Shown: positions 25,576 through 38,452, counted from the stretch's first letter. The stretch is 64,000 nucleotides of DNA from Aralia elata (GCA_034770075.1 CM068380.1:38768695-38832694), one strand, 5' to 3'. The notes: a model not told the origin generated them from the sequence alone. Made by a program: numbers and translations.

Positions 25576-26898
25576 TGATGAGTAGGTTTTATACCTACGA
25601 ATTTAGTGCTTTTGAGCTTAATTTGTTGTTATCTTTGAGTATTTTTTTATTATCATTTTATTCGTTTTTGTGTTTATGTTGTGCAGGAGGGAATTCGAAG
25701 GGTAACAAGGTCAATTCAGGTGTTTGGGAACTAAACTTGAAGCTAGGGGCATTTTGGTAATTTTGGAATATGGCACCAGGGCGCTATAAATGAATTGGAT
25801 ATGGCCCCGGGGCGCCAAAGGCAGTTTAGGCGCGGCAATTTATCTACTAGAAGCAGAATTGGATACGAAAAAAGACTTAATGCTTATCTTATGTAATTAG
25901 GGCAACATTAGAATAGAGGGGGATTATTGATTATTATTCTACTCTTTCTTTAGAGAGAACTTAGAGATATTTTGTGGATTACTTTTGTTCAAGCTCAGGA
26001 TTTTGATGTGGGTTAAGCTTACTTTGGAATTTATTCACAATTGGGTTTGATAAAACTACTTCTTCTTAATTCAATTAATTGTTTATTTTCCATGGATAGT
26101 TTTGATCCCATAATGGCTTTTGGTTCAGTCATGAACTAATCTCCATTATGGGATTCTAACGGATTTTAATATGTAATTTATTTACAGTCTTGATTGCTAG
26201 ATTGATTTATTTATCATAAGGAATTTCTATCATGATTGTTTTGCACGTGTGAATGCTTGATCACCATTCGATTGAAGTACTTGTATGGAATTGGAAAATA
26301 ACATATAAGTTTGGATTGTAATCATGATAGCTTATGAATATGAGGCTTAATTGAATAGCTTAATATTTTGTGGACCAGATAGAAATATACTGTTTCACCG
26401 TAAGAGTCAAAAATAAGGGCTTGTGCTTAAAATCAGTATAATTGCAATTTCACATAGAAATATAGTGATTTTGATTATAGTGGTGATTACATGATGCCTA
26501 TCGAGTATGGATATTACGTGAGTTGGTCATAATGCATTGACAAATGGTTATGTCTATTTTAGTGCCCTTGGCTATTTTCCTGTGATATGAGATTCTTCTA
26601 GCATGATGATTGTAAATTAGATGAACTATTAAATGAAGTTAGGATCCCATTAATTCAAAGTTTGATATATTTTGATTAGTAATTGCGTCTTTAATTATTA
26701 ATTAATTTAGAAATAATTTAATCAACAGAATTTAGTCAATAGTTTAGGTAAATAAATATAGTGATAAGATTGATGCATAGTGATTTGATTTGAACCTTTC
26801 TCTGTGGGATGATACTCTACTTCCTCTGTATTACTAGTTGACCGTGTATACTTGCACGAGTTAGAGCTCTTTTATTAAAGACTTAAAAAGAGGCAACA
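25576..26898 (+). repeat. 5' LTR of the Athila element
   Basis: Starts TGATGAGTAGG and ends AGGCAACA. A TATAAA at 25785-25790 directly follows a GC-rich motif at 25772-25785, and a second such motif lies at 25803-25816; this cluster is the likely promoter. The short ORF at 25578-25760 also occurs in the 3' LTR (39060-39245) and has no recognisable domain. Confidence 0.95.
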
Positions 26899-26904
26899 AG
26901 TTTT

Positions 26905-26922
26905 TGGCGCCGTTGCCGGGGA
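26905..26922 (+). other. Athila primer binding site (tRNA-Asp type)
   Basis: TGGCGCCGTTGCCGGGGA starts six bases after the LTR end. It is the well-known Athila-type primer site, complementary to the 3' end of plant tRNA-Asp, where minus-strand synthesis would start. Confidence 0.88.
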
Positions 26923-27044
26923 AAGGCGTTAGATTTTTATTATTATCATCAGTTTTAAGCTATATTGTTTGACTTAGACAACTCTAATCTTTTCTAATTT
27001 CTATTTTTATTTTTGTTTTGGTTTCAGGTACTTGTAGAAGTTTT

Positions 27045-27717
27045 ATGCACACACGCTCATCCAACTCAGAATTGACACCAGCTCAGGATAATATTGACGG
27101 AAGAGGTTGGAAAGCAAGAGTGCGTAGGAATTTACAGGCACAATTAGAAAGAACTATTACGAAGATGGTAGAGGAACAGAGAATTGAGCATAGAGAGGAA
27201 CATAAAGCTTTGAGGGACTATTCCATGCCAAACATCACTGGATTGCAGTCTAGCATAGTAAGACCAGCAATAGCAGCAAATACCTTTGAGATTAAACCAG
27301 GAACCATTCAAATGGTGCAGAATTCGGTCTAGTTTGGGGGTGCTGCTACAGATGATCCTAATGAGCATCTTTTGAGCTTCATTGAAATATGCGATACATT
27401 TAGGTACAATGGGGTGACGGAGGATGCTATCCGGCTAAGGCTATTCCCATTCTCATTAAGGGATAGAGCAAGAAGTTGGCTCCATTCTTTGCCTGCAGGA
27501 TCAATTACTACCTAGGAGGACCTAGCACAAAAATTTCTAGCCAAGTTTTTCCCAATGGCTAAAACTGCAAAACTAAGGACAGCAATTTCTCAATTTGAGG
27601 AACAACAGGGTGAGTCCTTATACGAGGCTTGGGATAGATACAAGGAGATGCTAAGGAAGTGTCCACACCATGGGATGCTAGATTGGATGGTGATCAACAC
27701 ATTTTATAATGGATTGG
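27045..27717 (+). pseudogene. Athila gag, N-terminal part, two nonsense codons
   Basis: ATG at 27045 is the first Met of the frame. A charged helical N-terminus is followed by the retrotransposon gag domain (about 27330-27717; motifs DDPNEHL, LRDRARSWL, LAQKFLAKFFP). In-frame stops lie at 27330-27332 (TAG) and 27513-27515 (TAG, where Trp is usual). The frame is cut at 27717 by a solo LTR and continues from 31502 without loss of phase. Confidence 0.9.
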
Positions 27718-30700
27718 TGTAATGCCCGTAAATTTTGAACGTCATTATTAATTAAATATAATTTTAATTTTAATGAGTTAACTTTGTGTTCTTATTTAAA
27801 CCTTTGGGGTAGTGGTGGATTATGTGACTATGTGATTTATTGATATAAATTTGTGTTAAAGGAATCACTAGTAGTATATTTAAACTAGTGAGCAAACCCT
27901 AAGGCTTTATATCCATAAATTTGACAAGGTATTTACGAAATTAAGTATTCAAGTAAATTGAATATAGTTAGTAAATAAAGTGTGTGAGTTAATTAATGAA
28001 AGTAATTGTTAATGAGATATGGTCTAAATTGGATAATAATAATTAATAGTTAAGTTAGTAATTTATTTACTAATTGACTAAGTTACTTAATTAATGAACC
28101 TAGTTCAATCATTTATATTAATCATGGATTTAGGTATTAATTGTGTGGCTTATTAAATGAGCTATCATGGGGTTAAATTAAATGACCCGATATTGCATTA
28201 AATAGATTTGGATTTTATTAGCCTAATCATTTAAATTGGAAGCCAATGGTATTTAATGTGTGGTCCAAAATCTAGCCACTTGATTTATTAAATGTGTAAC
28301 AATTGTTTATTTATTTAAAGCTATTTGGGACAACATTTTGGGACAAAATCCCTCCTTGCCATGCACTTAGGAGAAAGGAGGAGTAAGTTGATTTCAAACT
28401 TTATTTTAATTAAGTAGCTAGCTTGTGTGGGAAGTTGAAATGGTAGACTTGATATCATAGCTTCCTAAGATGTCAACTAGCCACCCTAGTGACACAAGGC
28501 TACTCACTAGCTTCATGATGACAAAAGGTAAAGGTTTCTTGCTATTATCCAATTAGTAAGCCTTTGTCCAAGGGAAAACAAAGATATGGGAGATATTAGT
28601 AACTCTTACACAAAAGACAAGGTTGTCAAGCTCCCATTGGTGGAAAATCTAATTAGCACACTTAAAGATAAGATTAAGGCTAAATGGAAGGGATAAGGTG
28701 AACTCTTATATCCAAGGGGCAAGAAAGATGTGGGGGATAATAGCATGAAATCTAATTTAGCATTATACTTGCAAGTATTCTATTCTTTCATTTCATTTCA
28801 AGTTCATTTCTTCTTTTCATCTCCTTCTTTCATTTCTCCTAAGTAAGAACATAGAGTAAGAGCTTAGAGAGGAAAAGAGAGTGAGATTATCATAGTTCAT
28901 GCATCCCAAGTTCATCACATACTTTGGTAAATCAAGGAGAGTAGCTACAAGATCAAGGTGAAACCCTAAACCATTTCCTTCTTTCACACTTTGTTTTATT
29001 TTCATAGTTTTTGAGAGATTTTGTTCTAAGACTCAAGAATCATTAGATCTTCATTCTTCATGTATAGATCTAATCCTCTTGAGTGTTAGAATGGAGATTC
29101 AAAGGAAGAAAAAGGACTTATGTTCTTAAAAAGTAAAAACCCTAGCTTTTCTTCACTTGGATCACCCATAACTTGAGATCTACAACTTGGATTTGTGATC
29201 CGTCGAAAGGGGGTGCTAGGTACATGAGTTAGCTAGTAAACCCAAGTGGTAGAACATAAATCCAATAATTTTTGAAGCCTTGGGGGCTATTTTCCCAAAA
29301 CAGTCCAGCTATAAAACTTAAAGCTTTAAAACCCTAAAAGCTTGCTGTCCTCGTTTCCAAAGGTTGTTTTGGCCAGTTATGTATCTTTTAAAAATCTAGG
29401 AAAAATCACAGAGGTACCTTAAGAAGTTATATACAAGTATAAAAAAGAACGAACATGTTTTGATGTGTGGTTTTTGTGTAATGGCTTTTACCGTGAAGGA
29501 CTCCTAAATATTCTTATCCGGATTACTCACTGTGTATACCTTGGAAAACTATAAAATTTGTACAGTATGTTTATATATATTATGAGAGTGTACTCTAAAA
29601 ATTTCAGAATTGTCTGAGCAAAACTCGATTTATGAAAAATATAACAAGATTCGGAGGTTTTGAGTACTTTAAAAATAGTAAATCACTTTCTAAAATTCCA
29701 GGAAAATTTGTAAATTATTTTTGGGTCATATTCTATCTAGATCCATAAGATAATAATTTTCAGAACTTGTTTGCTATTTTTCATAATAATATTATAGTTA
29801 TGGTTAAAAGGAAATAAATGGTTAAATGATGTCATAAAAAGGAAAATGTGATTTTTAAGCTTGGATACTCCTAATATTATATATTCTGACTATTGAGGGG
29901 TATTTTGGTAATATTTGATGAGAAATAATATTTATGACCTTTTATGGGTAGTAAAAGAGTTGTTTAATAAAGGGTAACACAATTAGAATAAATTGTTTAT
30001 TTGCCTAATAACTTATTAAAATATTACTATGGTAATTGTAATATAAGAATTCGATATTTTTAAGTAAACAAAGAAATATTAAGATTAAAACTTCATGGAA
30101 ATATTATTGAATGGGTAATTAAGTATTAATAAATGATTAAGATATTATTAAAATGGCTAATAATATTAGATTAAAATATTACTAATGATATGAGAATTAA
30201 AATATTATTAAAAGATTAATAATATTAGATTAAAGTATTATTGGATGATTAAAATATTATTAAGATGTTAATAACATTAGTAAACGAATAAAAGTGTTAT
30301 TAGTGGACTAATAATACCAAGAGGTGAAGTATATATTATCAGGATTGATAATATTAAGTGTCTTATAGGATTTACGATAGTTTATTAACTTATGTGTGCT
30401 ATGTGATTTGCTTAATTGTTAAATAAATAGCATAAGTAAGTGTATCGATATACAACTACGCAGTACTAATTGGTAGATCGACGTCATCAATGTTAGGTTC
30501 TTCAAGGCCAATTAGTTAAAGCTAGAATTACTTGTAGCTGAGCAGACAGGCAAGTTCCCTAACTCAAACTCGAGTTATTATTTTCGAAGCATGTTAGTGA
30601 ATAATTATTGTTGATTATTCACATCTATACTGATTATTGAGATTCGCACCTTGTGCAATTGAATTCCTATTCTATTATTATTGAACTGTGAATTAGATTA

Positions 30701-31501
30701 AAGTTCTTTCAAGCATGAACTGTTTATGATATAGATCTATGCTATTTGTATCAGCTAGATCAATCATGTCTAAATTTGTTGAATCAAAGGTATTTTAAAA
30801 GTTGTTCTTATTAAATTGTTATGGTAAGAACTCTTGGCTGAGAAAAGGATAAATTTGATTAAGGCATGATATCAATGCTGGTTTATTAAGTGTTTATGCA
30901 TAAATCACGGGGTATGAAATGCTGATCCCCTTGATTACCAAAATTTTTTAAGAGGTCCAGTTTAAATGCTGAGAACCTTGGCAAATATCTATGGTTATTT
31001 TCAACCACTCAGTAATTGACATTCAGTTATTCGAATATTCAATTGTTGACTATTAATTCATGTTTCTTCACAATTTTATACTGTTGTTGAACATTGAAAG
31101 CGAAACTTTCTTCTACTCATGATATATCTCCCTTGTGTATAAACTTGCTAAGCAAACTAGTTGCTTACCCTTGCTATATCATGATCTTTATTTCAGCTAA
31201 GGCAGAAACGTCTAAAGGGGACAAAGGAAAAGGGAAAGTGCAAGAGTAGTCGCCTGATAAGGCTTATGTACTAGTTTATCTTGAATTGTTATTTGGTTTT
31301 GTGAACTCCTTAATGTATTAAGTGCACGTTTTAAGTTAAGGTTAAAGAACCTTGGGACGATGATTGTAAGACTTTATTACTATTTCGATAGACATTGTAT
31401 GTTTATTTTCCGCGTTAGTTAGAAAGTATGTTGTTGTTGTTGGGTATCGTGAGCACCGAATTTGAGGTTAGGAAACCTGAATTTGGGGGTGTCACAATTG
31501 G
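27713..31501 (+). mobile_element. Solo Tekay-type LTR inside the Athila gag, TSD ATTGG
   Basis: The LTR runs 27718-31496 (3,779 bp), TGTAATGCCC to GTCACA, with ATTGG on both sides (27713-27717, 31497-31501). Its last part matches the A LTR (GAGCACCGAATTTGAGG). No internal region remains. It is the youngest layer in this part, as it cuts Athila, which cuts Tekay B. Its AT-rich part (about 30080-30340) is built on AAAATATTATTAA units rather than those of the B LTRs. Confidence 0.95.
31117..31184 (+). other. Conserved nested hairpin (second solo LTR)
   Basis: Outer arms TCATGATATA (31117-31126) and TATATCATGA (31175-31184); inner stem AAGCAA (31150-31155) / TTGCTT (31161-31166), identical to the A LTR. 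Confidence 0.65.
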
Positions 31502-34500
31502 GATGGCAATCTAGGCAGATGGTAGATGCAGCTGCGGGTGGAGCTTTAGGGGCAAAGAGCTATGATGAGGCTTATAACCTTATTGAGACTATGACAGCAA
31601 ATGATTTCCAGAATCCTACAGCCAGAACGTCACAGCCCAGAGTTGCAGGTTTGCTGGAAGTGGATGCTATTACCCAGTTGTCCGCACAGATGGCGGCTAT
31701 GGCAAAGAAAATAGATTCGTTGTCGGAAAGTAAAGCCAAGGCAGTTGCCTTCGTATGTGAGATCTGTGCGAGGTCGCACTCAACAGATCAATGTGCTATC
31801 AACTCGGAGTCGGTGCAATATGTGAACACTTATAAGAAAGACTAGGGTCAGTTTCAGAACACATACCACCCCAACAACCACAATTATCCAAACTTTAGTT
31901 GGTCAAACAACCAAGGAAGTCAGCAGAACAATCAGTTTCAACCAGTGCAGCAACAGTATGCTCCACGACCACCTTTTCCACAGGGATATTCTCAACAACA
32001 ACATCCTACTCCATATGCACCTCCGCAGGAAAAGAAATCAGAAATGGAGGAGATGATGTTAAAGTACATGGCAAATACAGAGGTGATGATCAAAAGCCAG
32101 GCAGTGGCTATTAAAAATCTGGAAGCTCAGATGGGGCAAATGGCGACTATGCTTAACAGCAGGCCCCAGGGTTCATTGCCAAGTAACACAGAGGCAAATC
32201 CACGGCGAGAAGGTAAGGAACAGTGTCAGGCCATTACACTCAGATCGGGAAAGCAATATTCAGGTAATGTACCAGACTCAGCAGCACCGAGCTTACAAGG
32301 GGATGACACTGGGGTAGAAACTGAGATAGAAATTGAAGATGAACAAAAAGAGAAGAAGGATAACTACGAGTCAGTGGAGAAGGAGAAAGCTAGTTCAGAT
32401 AAGAAGCTCGTGAATACAGTACCGCAAGTTCACCCTCGAGTTCCATATCCGCAAAGATTGAATAAACAGAGGGATGATAAACAGTTTAGAAAGTTTTTGG
32501 AGGTTTTTAAGAAACTACAGATCAACATACCTTTCGCGGAGGCTTTGGAACAAATGCCAAGTTATGCAAAGTTTATGAAGGGTATACTATCAAGGAAGAG
32601 GAGGTTAGACGAGTTTGAGACAGTGGCCTTGACAGAGGAATGCAGTGCAGTGCTTCAACGTAAATTACCTCCAAAGCTGAAAGATCCAGGCAGTTTCATA
32701 ATTCCATGCACGATCGGAAAGATGAGTTTTGATAAATGTTTGTGTGATCTCGGGGCAAGTATCAACCTGATGCCTTTGTCTGTATTCAATCAGTTGGGAT
32801 TGTCGGAACCAAGATCAACAAATATTTCTCTGCAGTTAGCTGATAGATCTATCACATATCCACGGGGGATAGTGGAGGACGTGCTGGTGAAAGTGGACAA
32901 ATTTATCTTTCCGGCAGACTTCATCATTTTGGATTATGAGGAAGACAAAAACATACCAATTATACTAGGGAAACCATTCCTAGCCACGGGGAGGACTTTG
33001 ATAGACGTGCAGAAAGGGGAGCTTACAATGCGTGTACATGATCAGGAGGTGACGTTTAACGTCTTCAAGGCAATGAAGTTCCCAACTGATGAAGAGGAGT
33101 GTTTCAGAGTTGACTTGGTGGATAGCATAGTGAATGATGACATGGAGAGTTTATTGGGCTATAAACCACTGCAGAGAGTGATTGCTAAAAATTCAGATTT
33201 GGAGGATGAAGAATGTGCCGAGCTTGTGCAATATCTGGATACCACTCCCAAATTCGGAAAATTCAGAACACCTATCGAGCCACTTACGAAAGCGGGAGAG
33301 ACATCGGTAAAGTTGAAACCATCTCTTAAGACACCTCCCGAACTTGCACTTAAACCACTTCCAGAACATCTCAAGTACGCATTTTTAAACAAAGATTCAA
33401 AGCTACCTGTGATTATTTCTTCTGCACTAACATCTTTTCAGGAGGAAAAACTACTACGAGTGCTCAGAGAGTTTAAATCAGCTATTGGATGGACCATAGC
33501 CGATATCAAGGGGATAAGCCCTTCTTTTTGCATGCATAAGATTCTGCTGGAAGATGGTAGTAAGCCGACAGTTGAACAGTAAAGAAGGCTCAATCCTATA
33601 ATGAAAGAAGTGGTTAAGAAGGAGATACTGAAATGGCTGGATGCGGGAATAATCTACCCTATTTCGGATAGTTCATGGGTGAGCCCTGTGCAGTGCGTAC
33701 CAAAGAAGGGTGGAATGACCGTGGTCACCAATGAGAATAATGAGTTGATCCCAACGCGAACAGTAACAGGGTGGAGAATCTGCATGGACTACCGCAAGCT
33801 AAACAAAGCTACAAGGAAGGACCATTTTCCACTTCCGTTTATCGATCAAATGTTGGACAGATTGGCGGGTCATGAGTATTATTGCCTTCTGGATGGGTAT
33901 TCAGGCTACAATCAAATTATGATAGCTCCAGAAGACCAGGAAAAGACTACTTTTATATGTCCATACGGCACTTTTGCCTTTAGAAGGATGTCTTTCGGGT
34001 TGTGCAATGCTCCAGCCACTTTTCAGAGATGTATGACAGCGATTTTTTCAGACATGATAGAACAGAATGTTGAGGTTTTTATGGACGACTTCTCGGTATT
34101 TGGTGATTCTTTCGATCTATGTCTTGAAAATTTGGTAATGGTTTTAAAGAGATGTGTTGAGACAAACTTAGTACTGAATTGGGAGAAGTGTCATTTTATG
34201 GTACAAGAAGGAATCATACTGGGACACAAAGTTTCAAAGAAAGGGATTGAGGTGGATAGGGCAAAGCTGGAAACTATTGAAAATTTACCTCCACCTACGT
34301 CAGTAAAAGGTGTCCGTAGTTTTCTTGGACATGCAGGCTTCTACCGCAGATTCATCAAGGACTTCTCCAAGATAACTAAACCATTGTGCAGTTTATTGGA
34401 GAAGGATGCACAATTTAATTTTGATGAGGCTTGCATGCAGGCATTTGAGCATTTAAAGAATAAGTTAACGTCAGCACCAGTTATCACAGCACCAGATTGG

Positions 34501-36243
34501 GAGTTGCCGTTTGAGCTTATGTGTGATGCCAGTGATTACGCAGTAGGGGCTGTTCTGGGGCAAAGGAAGGAAAAGATGTTTCATGTGATATACTATGCCA
34601 GCAAGACCCTTACAGATGCACAGTTAAACTACACCACCACAGAGAAAGAGTTATTGGCAGTGGTGTACGCCTTTGATAAATTTAGGTCATATATGATAGG
34701 CACAAAGGTGATAGCATATACGGATCACTCGGCAATTCGACACCTAGTGGCGAAGAAGGATGCAAAGCCCAGGTTGATCAGGTGGATATTGCTTTTGCAA
34801 GAATTTGATTTGGAGATCAAGGATAGGAAGGGTACCGAAAACCAAGTGGCAGACCACTTGTCTCAACTAGAGCAGCCAAAAAGGAAGGTAGACGGCAAAG
34901 TTAAAATTAATGAATCCTTTCCGGATGAGCAGTTATTTGTGGTGCAAGGGGAAGTGCCATGGTTTGCGGATTATGCAAATTACTTGGTGAGTAAGATGAT
35001 ACCTTCTGACTTGGTGGGACACCAAAAGAAAAAGTTCCTGCATGATGTTAAATGGTATATATGGGATTAGCCGTATTTGTTTAAACAGTGTGCGGATCAA
35101 ATGATAAGAAGGTGTATCCCGTATAGTGAGATTGAAGGGATTTTACATGATTGCCATTCTTCTGTGTATGGAGGACATTATGGTGGAGAGAGAACAGCTG
35201 CTAGAGTACTTCAAGCAGGATTCTACTGGCCGACAATCTTTAAAGATGCATACAGTTTTGTTCAGCGGTGTGATAGATGTCAGAGAGTTGGTAATATTTC
35301 AAAGAGGAATGAAATGCCTTTGAACACAATCCTTGAAGTAGAAGTTTTCGACGTTTGGGGGATTGATTTCATGGGCCCTTTCGTGTCTTCGTGCGATAAT
35401 CTCTACATCTTGTTAGCCATTGACTATGTGTCTAAATGTGTAGAAGTGGCAGCACTCCCGACAAATGATGCCAAGGTAGTCCTAAAGTTTTTGCATCGAA
35501 GTATTTTCACTAGATTTGGGACTCCTAGGGCCATTATTAGCGATGAAGGTAGTCATTTCTGCAACAGGCAGTTCACAGCGTTGCTGGCCAAGTATGGGGT
35601 AAATCATCGTATTGCTACAGCTTATCACCCCCAGACGAACGGACAGGCTGAAGTATCCAATCGAGAAGTAAAAAGAATCCTCGAAAAAATTGTGAATCCG
35701 ACGAGGAAGGATTGGTCCTTGAAACTGGATGATGCTGTGTGGGCCTATCAGACTGCTTACAAAACTCCGTTGGGCATGTCACCATTTCAGCTTGTTTATG
35801 GAAAAGCTTGTCATCTTCCTATGGAGCTCGAGCACAAGGCATACTGGGCAATTCGTAAATTGAACTTTGATTCAACAGCTGCAAGGGAAAAACGACTACT
35901 TCAAATCAATGAGTTGGACGAATTTCGATTACAGGCATATGAAAACTCGAAGCTGTACAAGGAGAAGGTGAAGAAATGGCATGACCGTAAGATCATAGAA
36001 AGAACATTTGAACCGGGTCAAAGGGTTTTACTTTTCAACTCCAGACTCAAACTTTTTCCCGGGAAGCTGAAATCAAGATGGTCAGGACCATTCACAGTGA
36101 AAACGGTTTTTCCACATGGCGCGATTGAAGTATACGACAAATTGCCGGATCAATCGTTCAAGGTGAATGGACAGAGGTTGAAGCATTACTTTGGGGATGA
36201 GGTGGACAGACAGAAAGTCACCTTAGTCCTTTCTACAACATGA
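31502..36243 (+). pseudogene. Athila gag C-terminus and pol, three further nonsense codons
   Basis: One frame continues from the gag part to the stop at 36241. Order: gag C-terminus with a CX2CX3HX4C knuckle (about 31762-31800), a Gln/Pro-rich linker, protease with DLGAS (about 32746), reverse transcriptase with FMDDF (34078-34092), RNase H with CDAS (about 34522), integrase with an HHCC finger (about 35145-35285) and a D,D,E core (GIDF near 35360, SDEGSHF near 35540, HPQTNGQAE near 35625-35655). Stops: TAG 31843, TAA 33580 (just before the RRLNP motif opening reverse transcriptase, probably Gln before), TAG 35068. No frameshift. With the two stops in gag the polyprotein has five. Confidence 0.93.
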
Positions 36244-36733
36244 TCTTCAGAGAAAGTCAAGCTAATTGACTATAACTTAGCGCTACCTGGGAGGCAACCC
36301 AGCGGTTTAATTTTGTGTTTTTCCTTTGTTTAGTTAATTGATTATGTTTTTTTAGGACTAACTTGGGTGTTTGGGTATTTTGTAGCATGTAGAAGCTTGA
36401 ATTGGACAACATTTGCTTAAGTATGGGAAGAAGGTAGTCATCAAGCACAAATCCAGCGCCCCCGCGCCAAATGCAGAACGACCTAAACAGTTATAGCGCC
36501 CCGGCTCTATAATACTAAGAAGAATAGCGCCCCAGCGCTAAGGCTCACTCACAGGTACTGTTTATGGCGCCCCGACGCTATAAAACAAAGGAGTATGGCG
36601 CCCCGGCGCTAAAGCCAATACCCAGACACTGTTTATGGCGCCCCGGCGCTGAAGGTAAGGTGAAATATGGCGCCCCGGCTCTATAATCGGCATTTAGAAA
36701 AAAAATAGGGCTTCCAGCCCTAAACAGGTAACT
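36244..36733 (+). other. Athila spacer between pol and accessory ORF, with hairpin and GC motif array
   Basis: No coding sequence. It holds the stem CTGGG (36287-36291) / CCCAG (36298-36302) around AGGCAA; a GGGAGGCAACCC core is common after pol in Athila elements. It also holds seven copies of a 14-base GC motif, listed separately. Confidence 0.7.
36455..36682 (+). repeat. Array of seven RGCGCCCCGGCGCT-like motifs
   Basis: Copies at 36455, 36495, 36526, 36566, 36597, 36637 and 36669, each 14 bases, spaced 30-40, the last five mostly preceded by TAT or TTTAT. The core is nearly self-complementary. The same motif in reverse complement occurs twice in each Athila LTR (25772, 25803; 39257, 39288), next to the TATA box. 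Confidence 0.85.
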
Positions 36734-37924
36734 ATGGCATCCAAAAGACAACGTGGGGAAGGATCTACTTCTACTCCAACTAAGACCTTTGACAAGAAGC
36801 GATTTGCTAGTGCAGAAGCGCAAGATAGATATCTTAAATTCGCACAGCGGCCATTAGTTCCAGAACGGGGGTTGCAACCAACTACACAAGATGGCGAGAT
36901 GGTTTTAATGATTGCTGAGCGTCGATGGGGTTTGTTCACGGAACAACCGGATCCAGCAGTTATAGCCGTGGTAAAGGAATTTTATGCGCATGTTAAGGAC
37001 CGTGACGGGTTTACAGTGCGAGTGCGAGGAAAGCCTGTGAATTTTGATTGCCCAGAGATTAATCACATCTATGACTTGGCAGATTCGGGTTCTCGAAATG
37101 AGTACACCGCTTTTGTGCATAATGGACCTGACTATGATCAGATAATTCAAGATTTGTGTCAGCCGGGTACAACATGGAAAACTCGTGGGCGCGATAGCAT
37201 GAACTTTCCGCAATCCAGGCTCAGTCAGTATGGAAAGGCGTGGTATGCTTTCTTATGTGCTAAACTAATGTCGTCTACTCACGTGAGCGATATGACAAAG
37301 GAAAGAGCCCTGCTTTTGTATTGTTTGGTGACTGGGAAGACCATGAACGTTGGCCTTATTATTAGGAACTCCATTATTCGTGCTGCAGAGGGTGGTACCA
37401 CTGGTGGGTTACCACATCCCTCTCTTATTTGTGCTCTTTGTGCACAGGCGGGGGTCAAATGGAAGGATGATGAGATGATGCAGCCGCCTATGCCTGTTCT
37501 GGACCACAAGATGATTATACGCTATACTGTTAAATGGACAGGAGGTAAAAGTCATCCGCGTGGGTTAGGATTTATAGTTTCACAGCCAGATCCTGCAGCT
37601 CAGCCATCACCTAACCCTGCATCATCTAGTTCTTATACTGCACCGCCTCGTTTTGAAGTCCCGTTTGAGGTCCAACGTGAGATTGATCGGTGGTTCTACA
37701 ATATCGAAGCCCAAAATGTTCGTTTGGCAGAGCGACAAGATACCATGTACGAGTATAATGTTTCCTTCAACAATTCCATGGTCAATATGTTTGCTCGGCT
37801 GAATCCTTCGGTTGATTCCAGTCAGTTCCCATCTGCACCTATTTTACCTGTGTTCCCTCCGTCTGATTTGGAGCGCAGTGATGATGAGGACCAGAATGAT
37901 GAGGAGGTTCCTCCTGCAGCATAG
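36734..37924 (+). CDS. Athila accessory ORF, putative plant transposon protein (PF20167-like)
   Basis: An intact 396-residue ORF lies 490 bases after pol, in the place of the env-like or accessory ORF of Athila elements. A basic Ser/Thr-rich start (MASKRQRGEG) leads into a domain of about 230 residues with features of the putative plant transposon protein family: VVKEFYAHV, VRVRGKPVNF, an IN-type helix, LSQYGKAWYAFL, ERALLLYCL and MNVGLIIRNSI. After it come a Pro/Ser-rich linker, a short helical stretch and an acidic tail (SDDEDQNDEE). I see no signal peptide or membrane segment, so it does not look like an envelope protein. The family's function is unknown. It is the only long ORF of this element without a stop, though chance alone could explain that given its length. 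Confidence 0.82.
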   Translation: MASKRQRGEGSTSTPTKTFDKKRFASAEAQDRYLKFAQRPLVPERGLQPTTQDGEMVLMIAERRWGLFTEQPDPAVIAVVKEFYAHVKDRDGFTVRVRGKPVNFDCPEINHIYDLADSGSRNEYTAFVHNGPDYDQIIQDLCQPGTTWKTRGRDSMNFPQSRLSQYGKAWYAFLCAKLMSSTHVSDMTKERALLLYCLVTGKTMNVGLIIRNSIIRAAEGGTTGGLPHPSLICALCAQAGVKWKDDEMMQPPMPVLDHKMIIRYTVKWTGGKSHPRGLGFIVSQPDPAAQPSPNPASSSSYTAPPRFEVPFEVQREIDRWFYNIEAQNVRLAERQDTMYEYNVSFNNSMVNMFARLNPSVDSSQFPSAPILPVFPPSDLERSDDEDQNDEEVPPAA

Positions 37925-37991
37925 TTTGTTCAGGGAAGTCCCCCATTCTTCGTTTTTTTTATGCTTTTTCAATGAGGGCATTGATTTACTT

Positions 37992-38002
37992 AAGTTTGGG
38001 GG
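37992..38002 (+). repeat. Polypurine-like AAGTTTGGGGG, first copy
   Basis: The 11-mer AAGTTTGGGGG recurs at 38442-38452 and 39046-39056. Only the last lies next to the LTR. This copy lies about 70 bases after the accessory ORF stop. Confidence 0.75.
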
Positions 38003-38441
38003 TTGTTTTCTGTTGTTTTGTGTTTGACTTGTTGATAGTTAATGCATATAGAGTAGGTGCACGTTGTTATTTGATGCATTCATTTATGTTTCGTTATACT
38101 TATGTCTACATGACATTGATAGATTAGGATTGCATTTTAGGTTGTGTTTTGCATTTAGCTACATGAATCGAGAGATAAATGATGTAGTCCTTTAATTTTG
38201 GGCCAATGATGAGAATTGATTGATAATTTGAGATTCACTTAGAGTTGAAAGCTGATGGAAGTGATGATGTAACCAGTGAGTTAATTTGGCTAGTTTAATA
38301 CTCATGTTAGCAATCTAAAAAACATTAATGTATTGGTTAATCTAATTCAAATCCTTACATACTCTATTTCTGGTATGAACTTTGGGAATAATGTGATGAA
38401 ATCGGTGAATCTTCTTTGAAGGCTAGTGTAAGCAAGGACCT

Positions 38442-38452
38442 AAGTTTGGGGG
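38442..38452 (+). repeat. Polypurine-like AAGTTTGGGGG, second copy
   Basis: Identical to the 11-mers at 37992 and 39046; preceded by CCT and followed by AGTCC. Confidence 0.75.

Noticed and set aside
36734..37924. Envelope gene for the Athila accessory ORF
   Set aside because: No signal peptide or membrane segment, and the motifs fit a plant transposon-protein domain.
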